Positions 1 to 10,910 of a stretch of 64,000 bases of DNA are shown here, piece after piece. The notes under the pieces are model-generated. The model ran no database searches, had not been told where the DNA came from, and saw only the letters and a program-made list of their open reading frames with translations. How positions within the stretch are numbered: position 1 is the first letter of the stretch; each line of letters begins with the position of its first letter. The DNA comes from Psychrobacter sp. APC 3281 (GTDB taxonomy: Bacteria > Pseudomonadota > Gammaproteobacteria > Pseudomonadales > Moraxellaceae), in assembly GCF_030407815.1 (NCBI RefSeq), contig NZ_JASDCS010000011.1, forward strand, positions 62,001 through 126,000, written 5' to 3'. A program made the position numbers and the translations under genes.

Positions 1-1
1 A

Positions 2-337
2 AATGCGCTGCCGGAGTATCACATATTTGTTCAAGTACAGCTGTCACGGATCATTGAGGCTAATAGTAGTGAGACATCAGAGCGTAGCTTTTGGTTCAAT
101 CGTATCTGCCGTCAGAGCGTTGACTATGTGATCGTGGATGTCGATGCTCAGACCACATTGGTGGCTATCGAGCTTGATGACTGGACGCATAGCAGCAAAG
201 CGCGCCAAAAAGCGGATGATAAAAAAGATAAGGCGCTTGCCAGTGCAGGTATTGCGATGGTGCGCTTCCACGCTGAGCGTATGCCGAGTGCCGATATGCT
301 TAGATATGAGCTAATGCAAGTGATTGAGAGTTATTAA
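2..337 (+). CDS. DUF2726 domain protein, C-terminal part (partial)
   Basis: The frame is open from the first bases of the window to the stop at 335-337, so the N-terminus lies outside. The visible ~111 residues contain a DUF2726-type core: a hydrophobic strand (DYVIVDVD), the IELDDWTH motif, then a basic and acidic helix with KADDKKDKAL and a closing strand (GIAMVRF). DUF2726 is a restriction-endonuclease-like fold family found alone or fused to other domains. The cellular role is unknown, and the missing N-terminus could carry a membrane segment or another domain. A start at 128 inside the frame would cut the domain in half, so it is rejected. Confidence 0.75.
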   Translation, partial: NALPEYHIFVQVQLSRIIEANSSETSERSFWFNRICRQSVDYVIVDVDAQTTLVAIELDDWTHSSKARQKADDKKDKALASAGIAMVRFHAERMPSADMLRYELMQVIESY

Positions 338-418
338 GCATTCTGTGAAAGCTGTCTGATTGTTAAGACCAGAATATTATCTAAGCAGTTTCATTTTAAA
401 ACTTTAGGTTAGCTAAAT

Positions 419-1396
419 TTATTCATCGAGTTGGTCTGACTGCCTTGGATAAATAACGATTGGTCGATTGCCTTCAAAATATAAACCTGTCTTAGGTAGT
501 TCGCTATCTGACCAAACTATCGGCTGCTGGCGACTATCATAAGCATTTCGCTCATCATAAAAGTCGCGCTTGGTGAACCACTCAATATAATGCGCGGCTC
601 GCAAATCTGTAGTGTCAATCGTTGCAAGACTTGCCATGTCTCTTTTATCACACCACTCATGTATTGGAAAACTCGGCGTTAGCCAATATGGCCAGTCATA
701 ATCACCGCAACCAGTTGTGTTAATCGGTAGAAAGAATCGGCCTTTGATCACGCCATAACGCTTATCGATTTTTACCTGTCCATGATTTTCCGTATCTACC
801 CACACCGCTCGAAACTGCTTGGTTTGCATGTGTGTCATCTTGCGCTGTAGATTATCATTAGAATTAATCCCAACCCAGTTTACAGGCTCAAAAGGTGCTG
901 ACCCCATAAAAAACTTAATCGCTAGCTCCCAATGTTCAACCAGCTGTTCTGCATGGTTATATAAAATCAAATCAAGCTCACCAGTCGTCTGCTTGCCATT
1001 ATAGAGCTGCACGTTGCTAGCCAGTGTCTCATACGGATGCAGCTTGCGCGCAAATCCATCCTCTAACCAAAATGACAGTAAGCCCTCAAAATGAAAACCC
1101 AGACGATTGGGGCTAGGGCGTTTGAGTAAATAGCGAGTCAGCTCTTGATAGGCGGCAGTGGTGTCTAGCTCTGTTAATCGCTGCTCATACGCCTCAAACT
1201 GCGCCTGCCAAAATTGCGCGCTATGCACGGCAACCGTATGTGTATTCTGATGTGGCGCAAAGTCTAGCCACTGCGTCAAAACATTGGGACATGCCAGTAC
1301 ATAAGCCAAATCACGCACATAAGGTCGGCGGTAACGTTCCCAAGGTGCGCTATCTATGAGGTGATTAAATGTGGGCTGATTGACAGGCTCGATCAT
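419..1396 (-). CDS. DUF1853 family protein
   Basis: This 325-residue protein resembles the DUF1853 family (COG3782) of gamma-proteobacteria, whose function is not established. Features seen are the N-terminal RDLAYVLACPN segment, LGFHFEGLLSFWLE near residues 97-110, and GELDLILYNH followed by HWELAIKFFMG around residues 137-167. The spaced GELD and ELAIK elements look like a PD-(D/E)XK nuclease-type core, but this is inference and no activity is claimed. The gene stands alone, opposite to the upstream DUF2726 frame. The family assignment is fairly secure; the function is not. Confidence 0.75.
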   Translation of the reverse strand: MIEPVNQPTFNHLIDSAPWERYRRPYVRDLAYVLACPNVLTQWLDFAPHQNTHTVAVHSAQFWQAQFEAYEQRLTELDTTAAYQELTRYLLKRPSPNRLGFHFEGLLSFWLEDGFARKLHPYETLASNVQLYNGKQTTGELDLILYNHAEQLVEHWELAIKFFMGSAPFEPVNWVGINSNDNLQRKMTHMQTKQFRAVWVDTENHGQVKIDKRYGVIKGRFFLPINTTGCGDYDWPYWLTPSFPIHEWCDKRDMASLATIDTTDLRAAHYIEWFTKRDFYDERNAYDSRQQPIVWSDSELPKTGLYFEGNRPIVIYPRQSDQLDE

Positions 1397-1778
1397 AGAG
1401 TAAACCAGTGTAAAGATGTAGCATTTACCCTAACGGCTCGCTCTATAAAAGTCTATAGATGACAAGTATCCGCTAGGGTAGTACTAAGCTTTTTGGCGCT
1501 AAAATATGATATTAATGTGATAAATATGAATGCTGATATCAGGCGGTGATAGCAGGTAGGGTAATAGAATACTGAGTATTGTCCTGATTATTAGTAATAA
1601 CCATTTTGATGGATTTCTGGGTGCGTTATGCGGTGGCTGCTGCTTTGAATTGAGAAGGTTGTAATTTTGCTGGGTCATTGTCTAGCTCCATAATTTACCG
1701 TAACTCGATTGCTACGGCTGGTATGGAAGTATTTTATGAGGTGAAGTTAGTGAATAAATTAAGGTTGATTAGTTAAAG
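1397..1778. other. intergenic region with a palindrome and no convincing gene
   Basis: This 380-bp gap separates two minus-strand genes. It holds an imperfect palindrome at 1426-1480 (listed separately). A minus-strand run of 21 codons at about 1627-1692 (starting MELDNDPAKLQ) is open but has no recognisable homology, no clear Shine-Dalgarno and an in-frame stop just upstream. It may be a gene remnant. Nothing else is seen. Confidence 0.4.
1426..1480. repeat. imperfect palindrome, tentative member of a small repeat family
   Basis: The outer arms TACCCTAACGG (1426-1436) and CCGCTAGGGTA (1470-1480) pair over 11 positions with one mismatch. An inner stem TCTATA/TATAGA forms a second hairpin. 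The architecture, a long outer stem around a short inner hairpin with a GAGCGAG-type segment on one strand, resembles the palindromes after etfA and groEL. The sequence similarity is weak, so family membership is tentative. Confidence 0.4.
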
Positions 1779-2729
1779 TTAAAGTTCATCTTTCAGCTTA
1801 TTTTTAATAATGTGAGAATACTCTTTAATGGCGTTGCTTATTTTAGCTGTATTACCTTTTAGTCCAAACATATCATCATCAATAACTTGTAGTTCTTGTT
1901 GTGCAAGGTTAACGATAGCTTCATTTATCTGTGTCGCATTAGGTCTATTACCTACTTGGAATACATTGGATTTTTGAGCAAGTAAAATCGCTAACATTGC
2001 TATCAATTTTTTATCTTGGCTTCTACTACTAACTTCTTCATTTATAGTTTTTGTTAGCGCTTCTTTTTGTGGTATCTCATTAGGCATTGATGCTATAAGA
2101 TCTATAGCCTTGTTTAATGTCTCTAATGACAGCTTAGGTTGTGGGACATCTTTATCACGCTCTTTAGCTAAATTTATTTTTTTCTGTTGTAAAGTAATAG
2201 GATGCCAACCCGTACCGCTAGAAATCCCCTCAGGCTTTACCGTAGCATCAATACCATCACAGCTATAAGTATGATAAATATAATCACTTGCTTGATCAAA
2301 ATTGAGATTCAAGCCTTTTATGTAATCTAACTCGTAAAGCTCTGCTTTATTTAGGTAGAAGTTGGAATAAACTAATTTATAGTAATCTTCGTTTATAAAG
2401 CTATCTTTCCAATGACTACTATCTATACCGTCTTCTTTGTCTCTAATGAAACATACATACGCATGGTAAGCATGGTAACCATCAAAGGTAATCTGTTCAA
2501 AAAATCTTTCTATGTTTTTATCAGCTCCAGATTTTATCTTCCCTTTAAAGACTCTGTAGTGCCGATCAATTTCATAAGATGTAATATCCTTTGAAAAGGC
2601 GTTGTAAAGTAACCATGAAGCAACGTCGCTAACTGTTTCTTTTTGAGTGAAGGCAACGTAGAAAAGAAAATCTTTTATGGATACATATTCTTTGTAGAAG
2701 TCTGTTTTAGGTTTATCCATTAAACTCAT
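1779..2729 (-). CDS. hypothetical protein, possibly accessory
   Basis: I do not recognise this 316-residue protein. The N-terminal half (about 1-170) is rich in aromatic and charged residues and mixes helices and strands. The C-terminal part (about 200-316) is predicted helical, with a hydrophobic stretch KLIAMLAILLAQKSNVF near 245-260. No signal peptide or catalytic motif is obvious. Its base composition is clearly more AT-rich than the neighbouring gat genes, and it lies directly downstream of tRNA-Pro, a common integration neighbourhood, so horizontal acquisition is possible. No integrase or direct repeat was found. Confidence 0.6.
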   Translation of the reverse strand: MSLMDKPKTDFYKEYVSIKDFLFYVAFTQKETVSDVASWLLYNAFSKDITSYEIDRHYRVFKGKIKSGADKNIERFFEQITFDGYHAYHAYVCFIRDKEDGIDSSHWKDSFINEDYYKLVYSNFYLNKAELYELDYIKGLNLNFDQASDYIYHTYSCDGIDATVKPEGISSGTGWHPITLQQKKINLAKERDKDVPQPKLSLETLNKAIDLIASMPNEIPQKEALTKTINEEVSSRSQDKKLIAMLAILLAQKSNVFQVGNRPNATQINEAIVNLAQQELQVIDDDMFGLKGNTAKISNAIKEYSHIIKNKLKDEL

Positions 2730-2815
2730 AATTTATATTCCTACATCTTTAGATTGAACGAGTCTAGCTCACTTTCTATTTAGTACACCACAAACTAACT
2801 AAACAAATTTAGCAC

Positions 2816-2853
2816 AAAAAAAAGCCAACCATTGAAAACAATGATTGGCTTTT
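2816..2853 (-). terminator. intrinsic terminator after tRNA-Pro
   Basis: Read on the minus strand, AAAGCCAATCATTG and CAATGGTTGGCTTT form a 14-bp stem with one mismatch-like G.T pair and a TTTT loop, followed by a run of eight T. It lies just downstream of the tRNA-Pro gene. Confidence 0.85.
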
Positions 2854-2870
2854 CTCTTTACTGCCATGTT

Positions 2871-2947
2871 TGGTCGGAACGGCAGGATTTGAACCTGCGA
2901 CCACTACACCCCCAGTGTAGTGCGCTACCAGACTGCGCTACGCCCCG
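2871..2947 (-). tRNA. tRNA-Pro, anticodon GGG
   Basis: The 77-nt minus-strand sequence folds as a complete cloverleaf. The acceptor CGGGGCG pairs with CGTTCCG (two G.U pairs), the D-arm includes GCGCAGTCTGGTAGCGC, and the anticodon stem CTACA/TGTAG encloses loop CTGGGGG with anticodon GGG, reading CCC proline codons. The T-arm is GCAGGTTCAAATCCTGC, and the terminal CCA is encoded. It appears to be an isolated tRNA gene followed by its own terminator. Confidence 0.96.
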
Positions 2948-3061
2948 AGTGACTGACTATTTTACGCAAAATTATGTATATTGCAAGGGCTATTTATAGC
3001 AGCCAAACTCTACAATATTATTCTGCATAGCATAGTCAGTATAATCGCTTAGCAGCCAATA

Positions 3062-4588
3062 TTAACCCAATAATTCTTTTAGAATTTGGTTCACTTGCTG
3101 TGGGTTAGCACTACCGCGACTGGCTTTCATGACCTGACCGACCAGACCGTTAAAGGCTTTTTCTTTACCGCCGCGATATTCTTCGACCATCGCTTCATTT
3201 TTTGCGATGACTTCTTCGACCATCGCTTTGATAGCGCCAGTATCGGTTTCTTGTTTGAGGCCTTTATCTTTGATGATTTTATCTGCTGCATCATCGCCAT
3301 CGCCGCCTTCGCGCTCATATAGAGCACTAAAGACTTTCTTGGCCAGTTTGCCAGATAGCGTGTCATCTTTGATACGCTTGAGCATGCCAGCCAATTGCTT
3401 GGCGCTGATAGGGGAGTCGATGATGTCTGTGTCATCTTTGTTCAGGGCGCCGAGCAAGTCGCCCATGACCCAGTTGCCAGCCATTTTAGCATCTTGCTGA
3501 CCGATTTCAGCCACCACATCTTCGAAGTAATCAGCAATTTGACGACTACCAGTCAAGATACGAGCATCGTATTCTGACAGACCAAGCGCTTCTTCAAAAC
3601 GTGCGCGACGAGCAACTGGTAGCTCAGGCATCGCTGCTTTGATCGCATCAACCGTATGCTGCTCGATACGGACAGGTAGCAGGTCAGGATCAGGGAAGTA
3701 GCGATAGTCGTTGGCGTCTTCTTTGGTACGCATGGTACGCGTTTCATCACGCTCTGGATCATATAGCATCGTTGCTTGGACAACTTTGCCGCCATCTTCT
3801 AGGATATCGATTTGACGCTCGATTTCACGATTGATAGCACGTTCGATAAAGCGGAACGAGTTTAGGTTCTTTAGCTCAGTACGCGTACCGAGATCAGCGC
3901 CTGGTTTGCGCACAGAGACGTTACAGTCACAGCGGAATGAGCCTTCAGCCATTACTGCGTCTGAGATACCTAGCCAAGTGACTAGCTGATGGATGGCTTT
4001 GATGTAGGCAAGTGCTTCGTGAGCTGAGCGCATGTCTGGCTCAGAGACGATTTCGATCAGCGGCGTACCAGCACGGTTCAAATCTACACCTGTCATACCA
4101 TCGACTGCGTCATGGACAGATTTACCCGCATCTTCTTCTAGATGCGCGCGGGTGATACCCATACGTTTAGGATATTCGTTCTTTTCGCCTTCGTTGACGA
4201 CGACATCGATATAGCCTTCACCCACGATAGGATTGGCCATCTGAGTGATTTGATAGCCTTTAGGCAAGTCAGGGTAAAAGTAGTTTTTACGGTCAAACGT
4301 ATTAAACAGGCCCAGCTCAGCATTGACACCGATACCGAATTTTAATGCGCGATCGACCACGCCAGCATTTAGCACTGGCAATACGCCAGGCAAACCCAAA
4401 TCGACGATACTTGCTTGGCTGTTTGGCTCATGTCCAAAATCAGTCGGCGCACTTGAGAAGATCTTACTTTCCGTATTTAGCTGGCAGTGAATCTCGATAC
4501 CGATGACCACTTCATAGCCATCGACAAATAGCTCTTTACGCACGGCGTGTTCACGGACGGCATTGTTATCAGTAGTAGCTGTACTCAT
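3062..4588 (-). CDS. gatB: Asp/Glu-tRNA(Asn/Gln) amidotransferase subunit B
   Basis: GatB is the kinase and tRNA-binding subunit of GatCAB. It phosphorylates the misacylated Glu-tRNA(Gln) or Asp-tRNA(Asn) for amidation with ammonia delivered from GatA. The 508-residue length fits the family plus a short N-terminal extension. The signature [10 protein letters not shown] lies at about 30-39, the [16 protein letters not shown] block near 99-114, and a helical tail/YqeY-like tRNA-binding domain occupies the last ~150 residues. The start codon overlaps the gatA stop by one base, showing translational coupling. The gene order is gatC-gatA-gatB. Confidence 0.97.
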   Translation of the reverse strand: MSTATTDNNAVREHAVRKELFVDGYEVVIGIEIHCQLNTESKIFSSAPTDFGHEPNSQASIVDLGLPGVLPVLNAGVVDRALKFGIGVNAELGLFNTFDRKNYFYPDLPKGYQITQMANPIVGEGYIDVVVNEGEKNEYPKRMGITRAHLEEDAGKSVHDAVDGMTGVDLNRAGTPLIEIVSEPDMRSAHEALAYIKAIHQLVTWLGISDAVMAEGSFRCDCNVSVRKPGADLGTRTELKNLNSFRFIERAINREIERQIDILEDGGKVVQATMLYDPERDETRTMRTKEDANDYRYFPDPDLLPVRIEQHTVDAIKAAMPELPVARRARFEEALGLSEYDARILTGSRQIADYFEDVVAEIGQQDAKMAGNWVMGDLLGALNKDDTDIIDSPISAKQLAGMLKRIKDDTLSGKLAKKVFSALYEREGGDGDDAADKIIKDKGLKQETDTGAIKAMVEEVIAKNEAMVEEYRGGKEKAFNGLVGQVMKASRGSANPQQVNQILKELLG

Positions 4589-6084
4589 TATACCGTCTCC
4601 TTTGCGATGGTAGAGTGTTGTAGGTGATGATCAGTATGCTGCTGGAATAGATGCGCAGTCGTGAGCAATTGACTCTCTTGCCAATGCTTACCGATCAATT
4701 GCAAGCCAATAGGTAGGCCTTCTTTCGTCAAACCAACTGGCTGACTAAGAGCGGGTAGACCTGCTAGGTTGACCGCGATGGTATAAACGTCACCTAAATA
4801 CATCGTTGCAGGATCTAGGTCTTCACTGAGCTTATAAGCCGCAGTCGGTGCGGTTGGGCTAGCAATCACATCACAGCTAGCAAAGGCTTCATCAAAGTCT
4901 TTGACGATTAAGCGGCGAATCTTCTGTGCTTTAGTATAGTAAGCATCGAAGTAGCCAGCCGATAGCGCATACGTCCCTGTCAAGATACGGCGCTGTACTT
5001 CAGGGCCAAAGCCTTCAGAACGTGAGCGCGTGTATAGATCGATAAGGTCCGTTGGGTTCTCACAGCGATAGCCAAAACGTACGCCATCGAAACGTGACAG
5101 GTTCGATGATGCTTCAGCAGGCGCTAGCATATAATAGGTGGCAAGCGTGATCTCAGGGTCAGTGATGTTTACTTCTACAATTGTTGCGCCCAGCTCTTCG
5201 TATTTTTTGAGCGCAGCACGTGCTGCTTGCTCAACTTCGCTATCAAGCCCTGTGCCGAAGTATTCTTTGGCCACACCAATACGCAAGCCAGCAAATGGCT
5301 TATCACCAGCAGCGGCTTCTGCATTATTGATGTCTTGTACATAGTCAGGCATCTCGTATTTGATAGAAGTGGCATCGCGCGGATCATGACCAATCATTGG
5401 CTGGAGTAGGTAGGCGCAATCTTTAGCGCTGCGTCCCATGCTACCCGCTTGATCCAGACTTGAGGCGTAGGCAATCATACCAAAGCGTGACACACGGCCA
5501 TAAGTAGGTTTGATACCTGTTAGGCCACAAAATGAAGCAGGCTGACGAATAGAGCCACCCGTATCACTACCGGTAGCAACAGGGACAAAACCAGCGGCAA
5601 CGGCGGCAGCACTACCACCTGACGAGCCACCAGGGACGCGCTCTAGGTTCCAAGGGTTCTGTACGGTGCCGTAGTAAGAGCTACTGTTGTCTGAGCCCAT
5701 CGCAAACTCGTCCATATTGAGCTTACCTAAGCTAATCATGCCAGCTTTGTCGATGTTAGAAACGATAGTCGCGTCATATGGTGAGACAAAGTTATGTAGC
5801 ATCTTTGAGCCACAAGTGGTCAGTACGCCCTGAGTACAAAAGATGTCTTTGTGCGCCATTGGTACGCCAAGTAGTGGACGTTGGTCGCCCTGTGCACGCA
5901 TCCCGTCTGCCGCTTTTGCTTGTGCGCGTGCTGTCTCAGAAGTATGAGTGATAAAGCTGTTAATCTTGCTATCTAGCGCATCGATACGCTTGATGTAGTG
6001 TTCGGTTAATTCTGCGCTGCTAAATTGTTTGTTTTGCAAGCCAGTAATGAGCTGCTCGGTACTTAATAAATGAAGTTCAGACAT
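4588..6084 (-). CDS. gatA: Asp/Glu-tRNA(Asn/Gln) amidotransferase subunit A
   Basis: GatA is the glutaminase (amidase-signature) subunit, which hydrolyses glutamine and channels ammonia to GatB. The Ser-cisSer-Lys triad is intact: Lys79 in MAHKDIFC, cis-Ser154 in the [10 protein letters not shown] signature, and nucleophile Ser178 in [10 protein letters not shown]. The length of 498 residues is slightly above the typical ~485. It is the middle gene of a three-gene minus-strand operon, 81 bp after gatC and overlapping gatB by one base. Confidence 0.97.
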   Translation of the reverse strand: MSELHLLSTEQLITGLQNKQFSSAELTEHYIKRIDALDSKINSFITHTSETARAQAKAADGMRAQGDQRPLLGVPMAHKDIFCTQGVLTTCGSKMLHNFVSPYDATIVSNIDKAGMISLGKLNMDEFAMGSDNSSSYYGTVQNPWNLERVPGGSSGGSAAAVAAGFVPVATGSDTGGSIRQPASFCGLTGIKPTYGRVSRFGMIAYASSLDQAGSMGRSAKDCAYLLQPMIGHDPRDATSIKYEMPDYVQDINNAEAAAGDKPFAGLRIGVAKEYFGTGLDSEVEQAARAALKKYEELGATIVEVNITDPEITLATYYMLAPAEASSNLSRFDGVRFGYRCENPTDLIDLYTRSRSEGFGPEVQRRILTGTYALSAGYFDAYYTKAQKIRRLIVKDFDEAFASCDVIASPTAPTAAYKLSEDLDPATMYLGDVYTIAVNLAGLPALSQPVGLTKEGLPIGLQLIGKHWQESQLLTTAHLFQQHTDHHLQHSTIAKETV

Positions 6085-6165
6085 AAGGTGTCGTCCGTCA
6101 AAATGTTAATAGCATAAAATAAAATGAGATAATGGCAAATGCGTGATTGTATTATTCAGCCACTA

Positions 6166-6480
6166 TTATTCAATCACCTGAGGCACTAGATATAAGCCTT
6201 CTTCTACGGCGGGTGCGACTGACTGATTACGCTCACGATTAATATCGTGTTTTGCTACATCAGCACGTAACTCTTGGCAAGCTTCATGGATATTGGCTAG
6301 TGGCTTGATGTCTGTAGTATCAACATTAGATAGCGTATTCATCAGTTTTAATACTTTACTGATATCATCAGCATAGCTATCGGCTGTACTTTCATCGACA
6401 CCTAAGCGGGCAAGGTTGGCAACTTCTAGGATTTCTTCACGGCTGACGTTGCTGTCAGACGTTGCTGGCTGCTGAGACAT
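6166..6480 (-). CDS. gatC: Asp/Glu-tRNA(Asn/Gln) amidotransferase subunit C
   Basis: GatC is the small stabilising subunit that wraps around GatA and GatB. The 104-residue protein contains the family pattern VSREEILEVANLARLGV at about 13-29, a central helix with SKVLKLMNTLSNVDTT, and the C-terminal VAPAVEEGLYLVPQVIE. It is slightly longer than the usual ~95 because of a Ser/Gln-rich N-terminus. It is the first gene of the gatCAB operon. Confidence 0.95.
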   Translation of the reverse strand: MSQQPATSDSNVSREEILEVANLARLGVDESTADSYADDISKVLKLMNTLSNVDTTDIKPLANIHEACQELRADVAKHDINRERNQSVAPAVEEGLYLVPQVIE

Positions 6481-8200
<1,720 letters not shown>

Positions 8201-8292
8201 TTCATCTTTATCCTTAATTGCTATATAGTCTTGGCAATATATGATGATGTATGTGAATAATGAAACTATCAATATAGTCGGTTTAATAAAAC

Positions 8293-8360
8293 TTGGATAC
8301 AGGGAAGGCAAGCGAAAGTACTACAAGTATTAGGCTGAGCGTGACTGACACCGTATCCAA
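8293..8360. repeat. palindromic repeat with GGATAC ends (probable family member)
   Basis: Terminal inverted repeats TTGGATAC (8293-8300) and GTATCCAA (8353-8360) are perfect. An internal AGTACT/AGTATT hairpin and the segments AGGCAAGCGAA and GAGCGTGACTGAC match, in order, the reverse complement of the repeat after groEL (AGGCAAC...GTACT...AGTAC...GAGCGAGGTTAAC). It is probably a diverged copy of the same element. Confidence 0.55.
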
Positions 8361-8385
8361 TTTATAGAAAATTGACTATATATAA

Positions 8386-8418
8386 AATTAAAGGTAGCCG
8401 ATTGTGCTACCTTTAATT
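8386..8418 (+). terminator. hairpin between mreB and mreC, probable mreB terminator
   Basis: AATTAAAGGTAGC and GCTACCTTTAATT form a perfect 13-bp stem with a 7-nt loop. There is no long T run after it, only the T/A-rich end of the stem, so termination may be partial. Confidence 0.55.
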
Positions 8419-8513
8419 GCATTCATTTGTGCTAGAACCCAATATCCTCGATAAACACTCATGCTGTAAATAAGTGCTATTGTTCATTTTAGAATCCTTA
8501 AATCAGACGACTT

Positions 8514-9374
8514 ATGACTCCAAGTATTTTTGCGCGCCAGCCGTTATCACTTCGTAAGACTGTTATTGTATTGATAGCAGCCTTAATTTTGATGTGGTTT
8601 GATAGCAAAAACTCTGATTGGTTCAAGCCTGTACGTAGCACCAGCCATGCCGCCATGCAGCCAATCTATGAGCTGTCTCTCCTACCAAGCTATGCCAAGC
8701 ATTGGGCTGGTGGTAGTCTGCAATCAAAAGAAGCATTGCGTCGCGAAAACATGCAGCTGAAGTCGCAATTGATACACGCGCATGCCAAGCTACAACAGCA
8801 AGATTATATTTTGGCGCAGAACGCACGCCTGCAAGGTATCTTATCTACCACTAAGCCTGAGCAGTTCGATCTTAATTTGGCGCAAGTCATCGGTACAGAT
8901 ACCAATTTGCTCAGACAGATTGTCGTGCTTAATAAAGGTGAGCAAGATGGCGTACAAGTTGGGCAAACGGTCATCGATGAAGACGGTGTATTAGGGCAGA
9001 TTATCAATGTCTATCCGAATACTAGCCGTCTGTTGTTGATTACAGATGAGCAGCAGTCAGTTGCGGTCACTGTTAAGCGTACCGGTCAGCGCGCTATCGT
9101 CACAGGTCAAGGCATCCCATCTTCATTAAGTCTCAACTACGTCTTCAAAACATCGGATGTGCGAGTAGGTGATGAGCTAGTGTCGTCAGGATTGGGCGGT
9201 CGTATTCCGGCAGGCTATCGAGTAGGGCGTATCGCGCATGTCAAAGATGAGCAAACTGACAACTTTAGAACGATCGAAGTTACTCCAGCCGCTAACTTTA
9301 TTGACAATGCCTATGTCTTAATACTTCAAGACAAGCTGTTAAATGAGAACAATGCTGCTGCTATTGCTCCATAG
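8514..9374 (+). CDS. mreC: rod shape-determining protein MreC
   Basis: MreC is a bitopic inner-membrane protein that links cytoplasmic MreB to periplasmic PBP2/RodA. One transmembrane segment (VIVLIAALILMWF, about 18-30) is followed by a coiled-coil region (about 78-110, ALRRENMQLKSQ...) and the two-barrel periplasmic domain (GVLGQIINVYPNTSRLLLITD; SGLGGRIPAGYRVGRI). The 286-residue length is within the family range. The ATG is preceded by only a weak Shine-Dalgarno. mreD follows after 141 bp. Confidence 0.93.
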   Translation: MTPSIFARQPLSLRKTVIVLIAALILMWFDSKNSDWFKPVRSTSHAAMQPIYELSLLPSYAKHWAGGSLQSKEALRRENMQLKSQLIHAHAKLQQQDYILAQNARLQGILSTTKPEQFDLNLAQVIGTDTNLLRQIVVLNKGEQDGVQVGQTVIDEDGVLGQIINVYPNTSRLLLITDEQQSVAVTVKRTGQRAIVTGQGIPSSLSLNYVFKTSDVRVGDELVSSGLGGRIPAGYRVGRIAHVKDEQTDNFRTIEVTPAANFIDNAYVLILQDKLLNENNAAAIAP

Positions 9375-9515
9375 ATAACGACGTAAGCCACAGTATTGAC
9401 GGCTAATTAGCTGGCTTATTAATGTTTTAAAGCTTTCCATTTATGGTATTCATCTTGCCAATACTCAATCAACAATATCGCCGCAACCATCAAACACTCG
9501 CTAAGGTAAGTACCC

Positions 9516-10001
9516 ATGTCGTATCCTGATTCTGAGAATGCCACGGTACTATTGATAGTTGTGATTGTTCTGAGTTTCATCGCTGCATCATCACTCAATG
9601 TCTATCCATTAAGCCCAAGCATGGCCACATTGCGTCCCATGGTCATGATCATGGTGCTGATCTATTGGTTACTGTTTCAGCCGCGCTATGTCGGCATTTT
9701 TACCGCGTTTACGGTTGGGCTAATTGCTGATTTATTGATGGATACGCATTTAGGTCAGCAAGCTTTCGCCGCTGTTGTGGTTGCACTGGTTATCAAAATT
9801 ACCAGTATCTATGTCAGACAGTTGAATACCGTTAGTGCGTGGCTGATTGCTAGTCTAGGACTGGTTGTCTTTCAGTTAAATCTATGGATACTACAGATGT
9901 TTATTCAAAACGTCTTTGTCGCCCAGTCTGCTTTGTCACTGTTTATGAGTATCATCAGCTGGCCACTCGTGCTGTTTGCTTTGCGCAAGTTTTCGCGTTA
10001 A
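9516..10001 (+). CDS. mreD: rod shape-determining protein MreD
   Basis: MreD is a small polytopic inner-membrane protein of the elongasome. The 161-residue sequence is almost entirely hydrophobic with five or so membrane segments, including LLIVVIVLSFIAASSLN (12-28), the conserved RPMVMIMVLIYWLL, and GLIADLLMDTHLGQQAF, the family's most conserved block, near 74-90. A TAAGGTAAG Shine-Dalgarno region precedes the ATG. Its position after mreC supports the call. Confidence 0.93.
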   Translation: MSYPDSENATVLLIVVIVLSFIAASSLNVYPLSPSMATLRPMVMIMVLIYWLLFQPRYVGIFTAFTVGLIADLLMDTHLGQQAFAAVVVALVIKITSIYVRQLNTVSAWLIASLGLVVFQLNLWILQMFIQNVFVAQSALSLFMSIISWPLVLFALRKFSR

Positions 10002-10106
10002 TGAATCACTAGTTATAGCTGTTACTCTGATTAACAGCTTAGCTTGCTCGGCCCACAATACTGTATGACCACCCACATCATAAATTTATAAATGAAGAGA
10101 ATATCG

Positions 10107-10790
10107 ATGGATATCGTTTTGGCATCTGGCTCTCCGCGTCGTCGTGAGCTACTAGAAAGAGCGCAACTAGACTTTACTATCTTAAGCGTGGATATTGATG
10201 AGACGCCGTTAGATAATGAGTCGCCAACAGACTATATCGAACGCATGGTCGCAACCAAAGCTGATGCCGCGATACAACAATTAAGCGATACCTCTCAAGC
10301 GGATTACGATAGCTTCACATCACCATTTATGATTTTGACCTCTGATACTATTGGCGTGCTGTCAGATGGTAATACAGTATTGGTCAAACCCATCGATCGT
10401 GAACACGCATATAGTATGTGGCAGCGTATGTCTGATAACGTCCACGAAGTATGGACTGCGGTGCAGGCGACTCAAGTACAGTTATTGCCTAAAGCAGAAC
10501 CAAGCAAAGCAAAACCTACACAGTGCTTGCAAATTATCAACCAACAGCGAATTACTGAGCGTACGGAAGTGACTTTTATACCCCTGACGACACAGATGAT
10601 GAGCGACTACTGGGATAGTGGCGAACCTGCTGATAAAGCAGGTGGCTATGGCATTCAAGGACTGGGTGCTGCTTGGGTCAGTCGTATCAACGGCAGCTAT
10701 ACCAATGTCGTTGGTCTGCCACTGGCACAAACGCTGGCACTAATTAAAGGAATGACAGAAGGCAGTGTGGACACAGTCAACCCGTTATAA
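10107..10790 (+). CDS. Maf family nucleoside triphosphate pyrophosphatase, YhdE type
   Basis: Maf proteins hydrolyse non-canonical or excess nucleotides to monophosphates; the YhdE subgroup prefers dTTP and UTP. The signature ASGSPRRREL is at 5-14, the catalytic Asp lies in LTSDTIGV, and KAGGYGIQGLGAAWV plus INGSYTNVVGLPL match YhdE. I chose the ATG at 10107 because GAAGAGA (10094-10100) sits 6 nt before it; an upstream ATG at 10092 would add five residues. An insert of about 20 residues near 125-145 is Lys/Gln/Ala-rich. The mreBCD-maf-rng order matches E. coli. Confidence 0.92.
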   Translation: MDIVLASGSPRRRELLERAQLDFTILSVDIDETPLDNESPTDYIERMVATKADAAIQQLSDTSQADYDSFTSPFMILTSDTIGVLSDGNTVLVKPIDREHAYSMWQRMSDNVHEVWTAVQATQVQLLPKAEPSKAKPTQCLQIINQQRITERTEVTFIPLTTQMMSDYWDSGEPADKAGGYGIQGLGAAWVSRINGSYTNVVGLPLAQTLALIKGMTEGSVDTVNPL

Positions 10791-10910
10791 TGGGATATGC
10801 ACATAATGACACGGTAGGGTAATGGGCAAGAGCAAGTCGCATTTGTTACACTGTCAATCTAATAGACGATGACCGTCTAATAAGAAAGCTGAGAGATAAG
10901 AGAAAAAACT

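Larger units (their letters stand above)
8201..8513. other. mreB-mreC intergenic region
   Basis: This 313-bp spacer contains a palindromic repeat (8293-8360) and a 13-bp perfect hairpin (8386-8418), both listed separately. No coding frame or clear promoter was recognised, although mreC may need its own promoter here. Confidence 0.5.

Noticed and set aside
1627-1692. 21-codon minus-strand frame (MELDNDPAKLQ...)
   Set aside because: It is too short, has no ribosome site and no recognised homologue; described only as a possible remnant.
2871-2947. tRNA-Pro as an att site of an integrated element
   Set aside because: No integrase and no direct repeat of the tRNA 3' end were seen nearby; only a hypothesis is kept.
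3086-3322. plus-strand frame inside gatB
   Set aside because: It is an antisense shadow of gatB with no ribosome site or family match.
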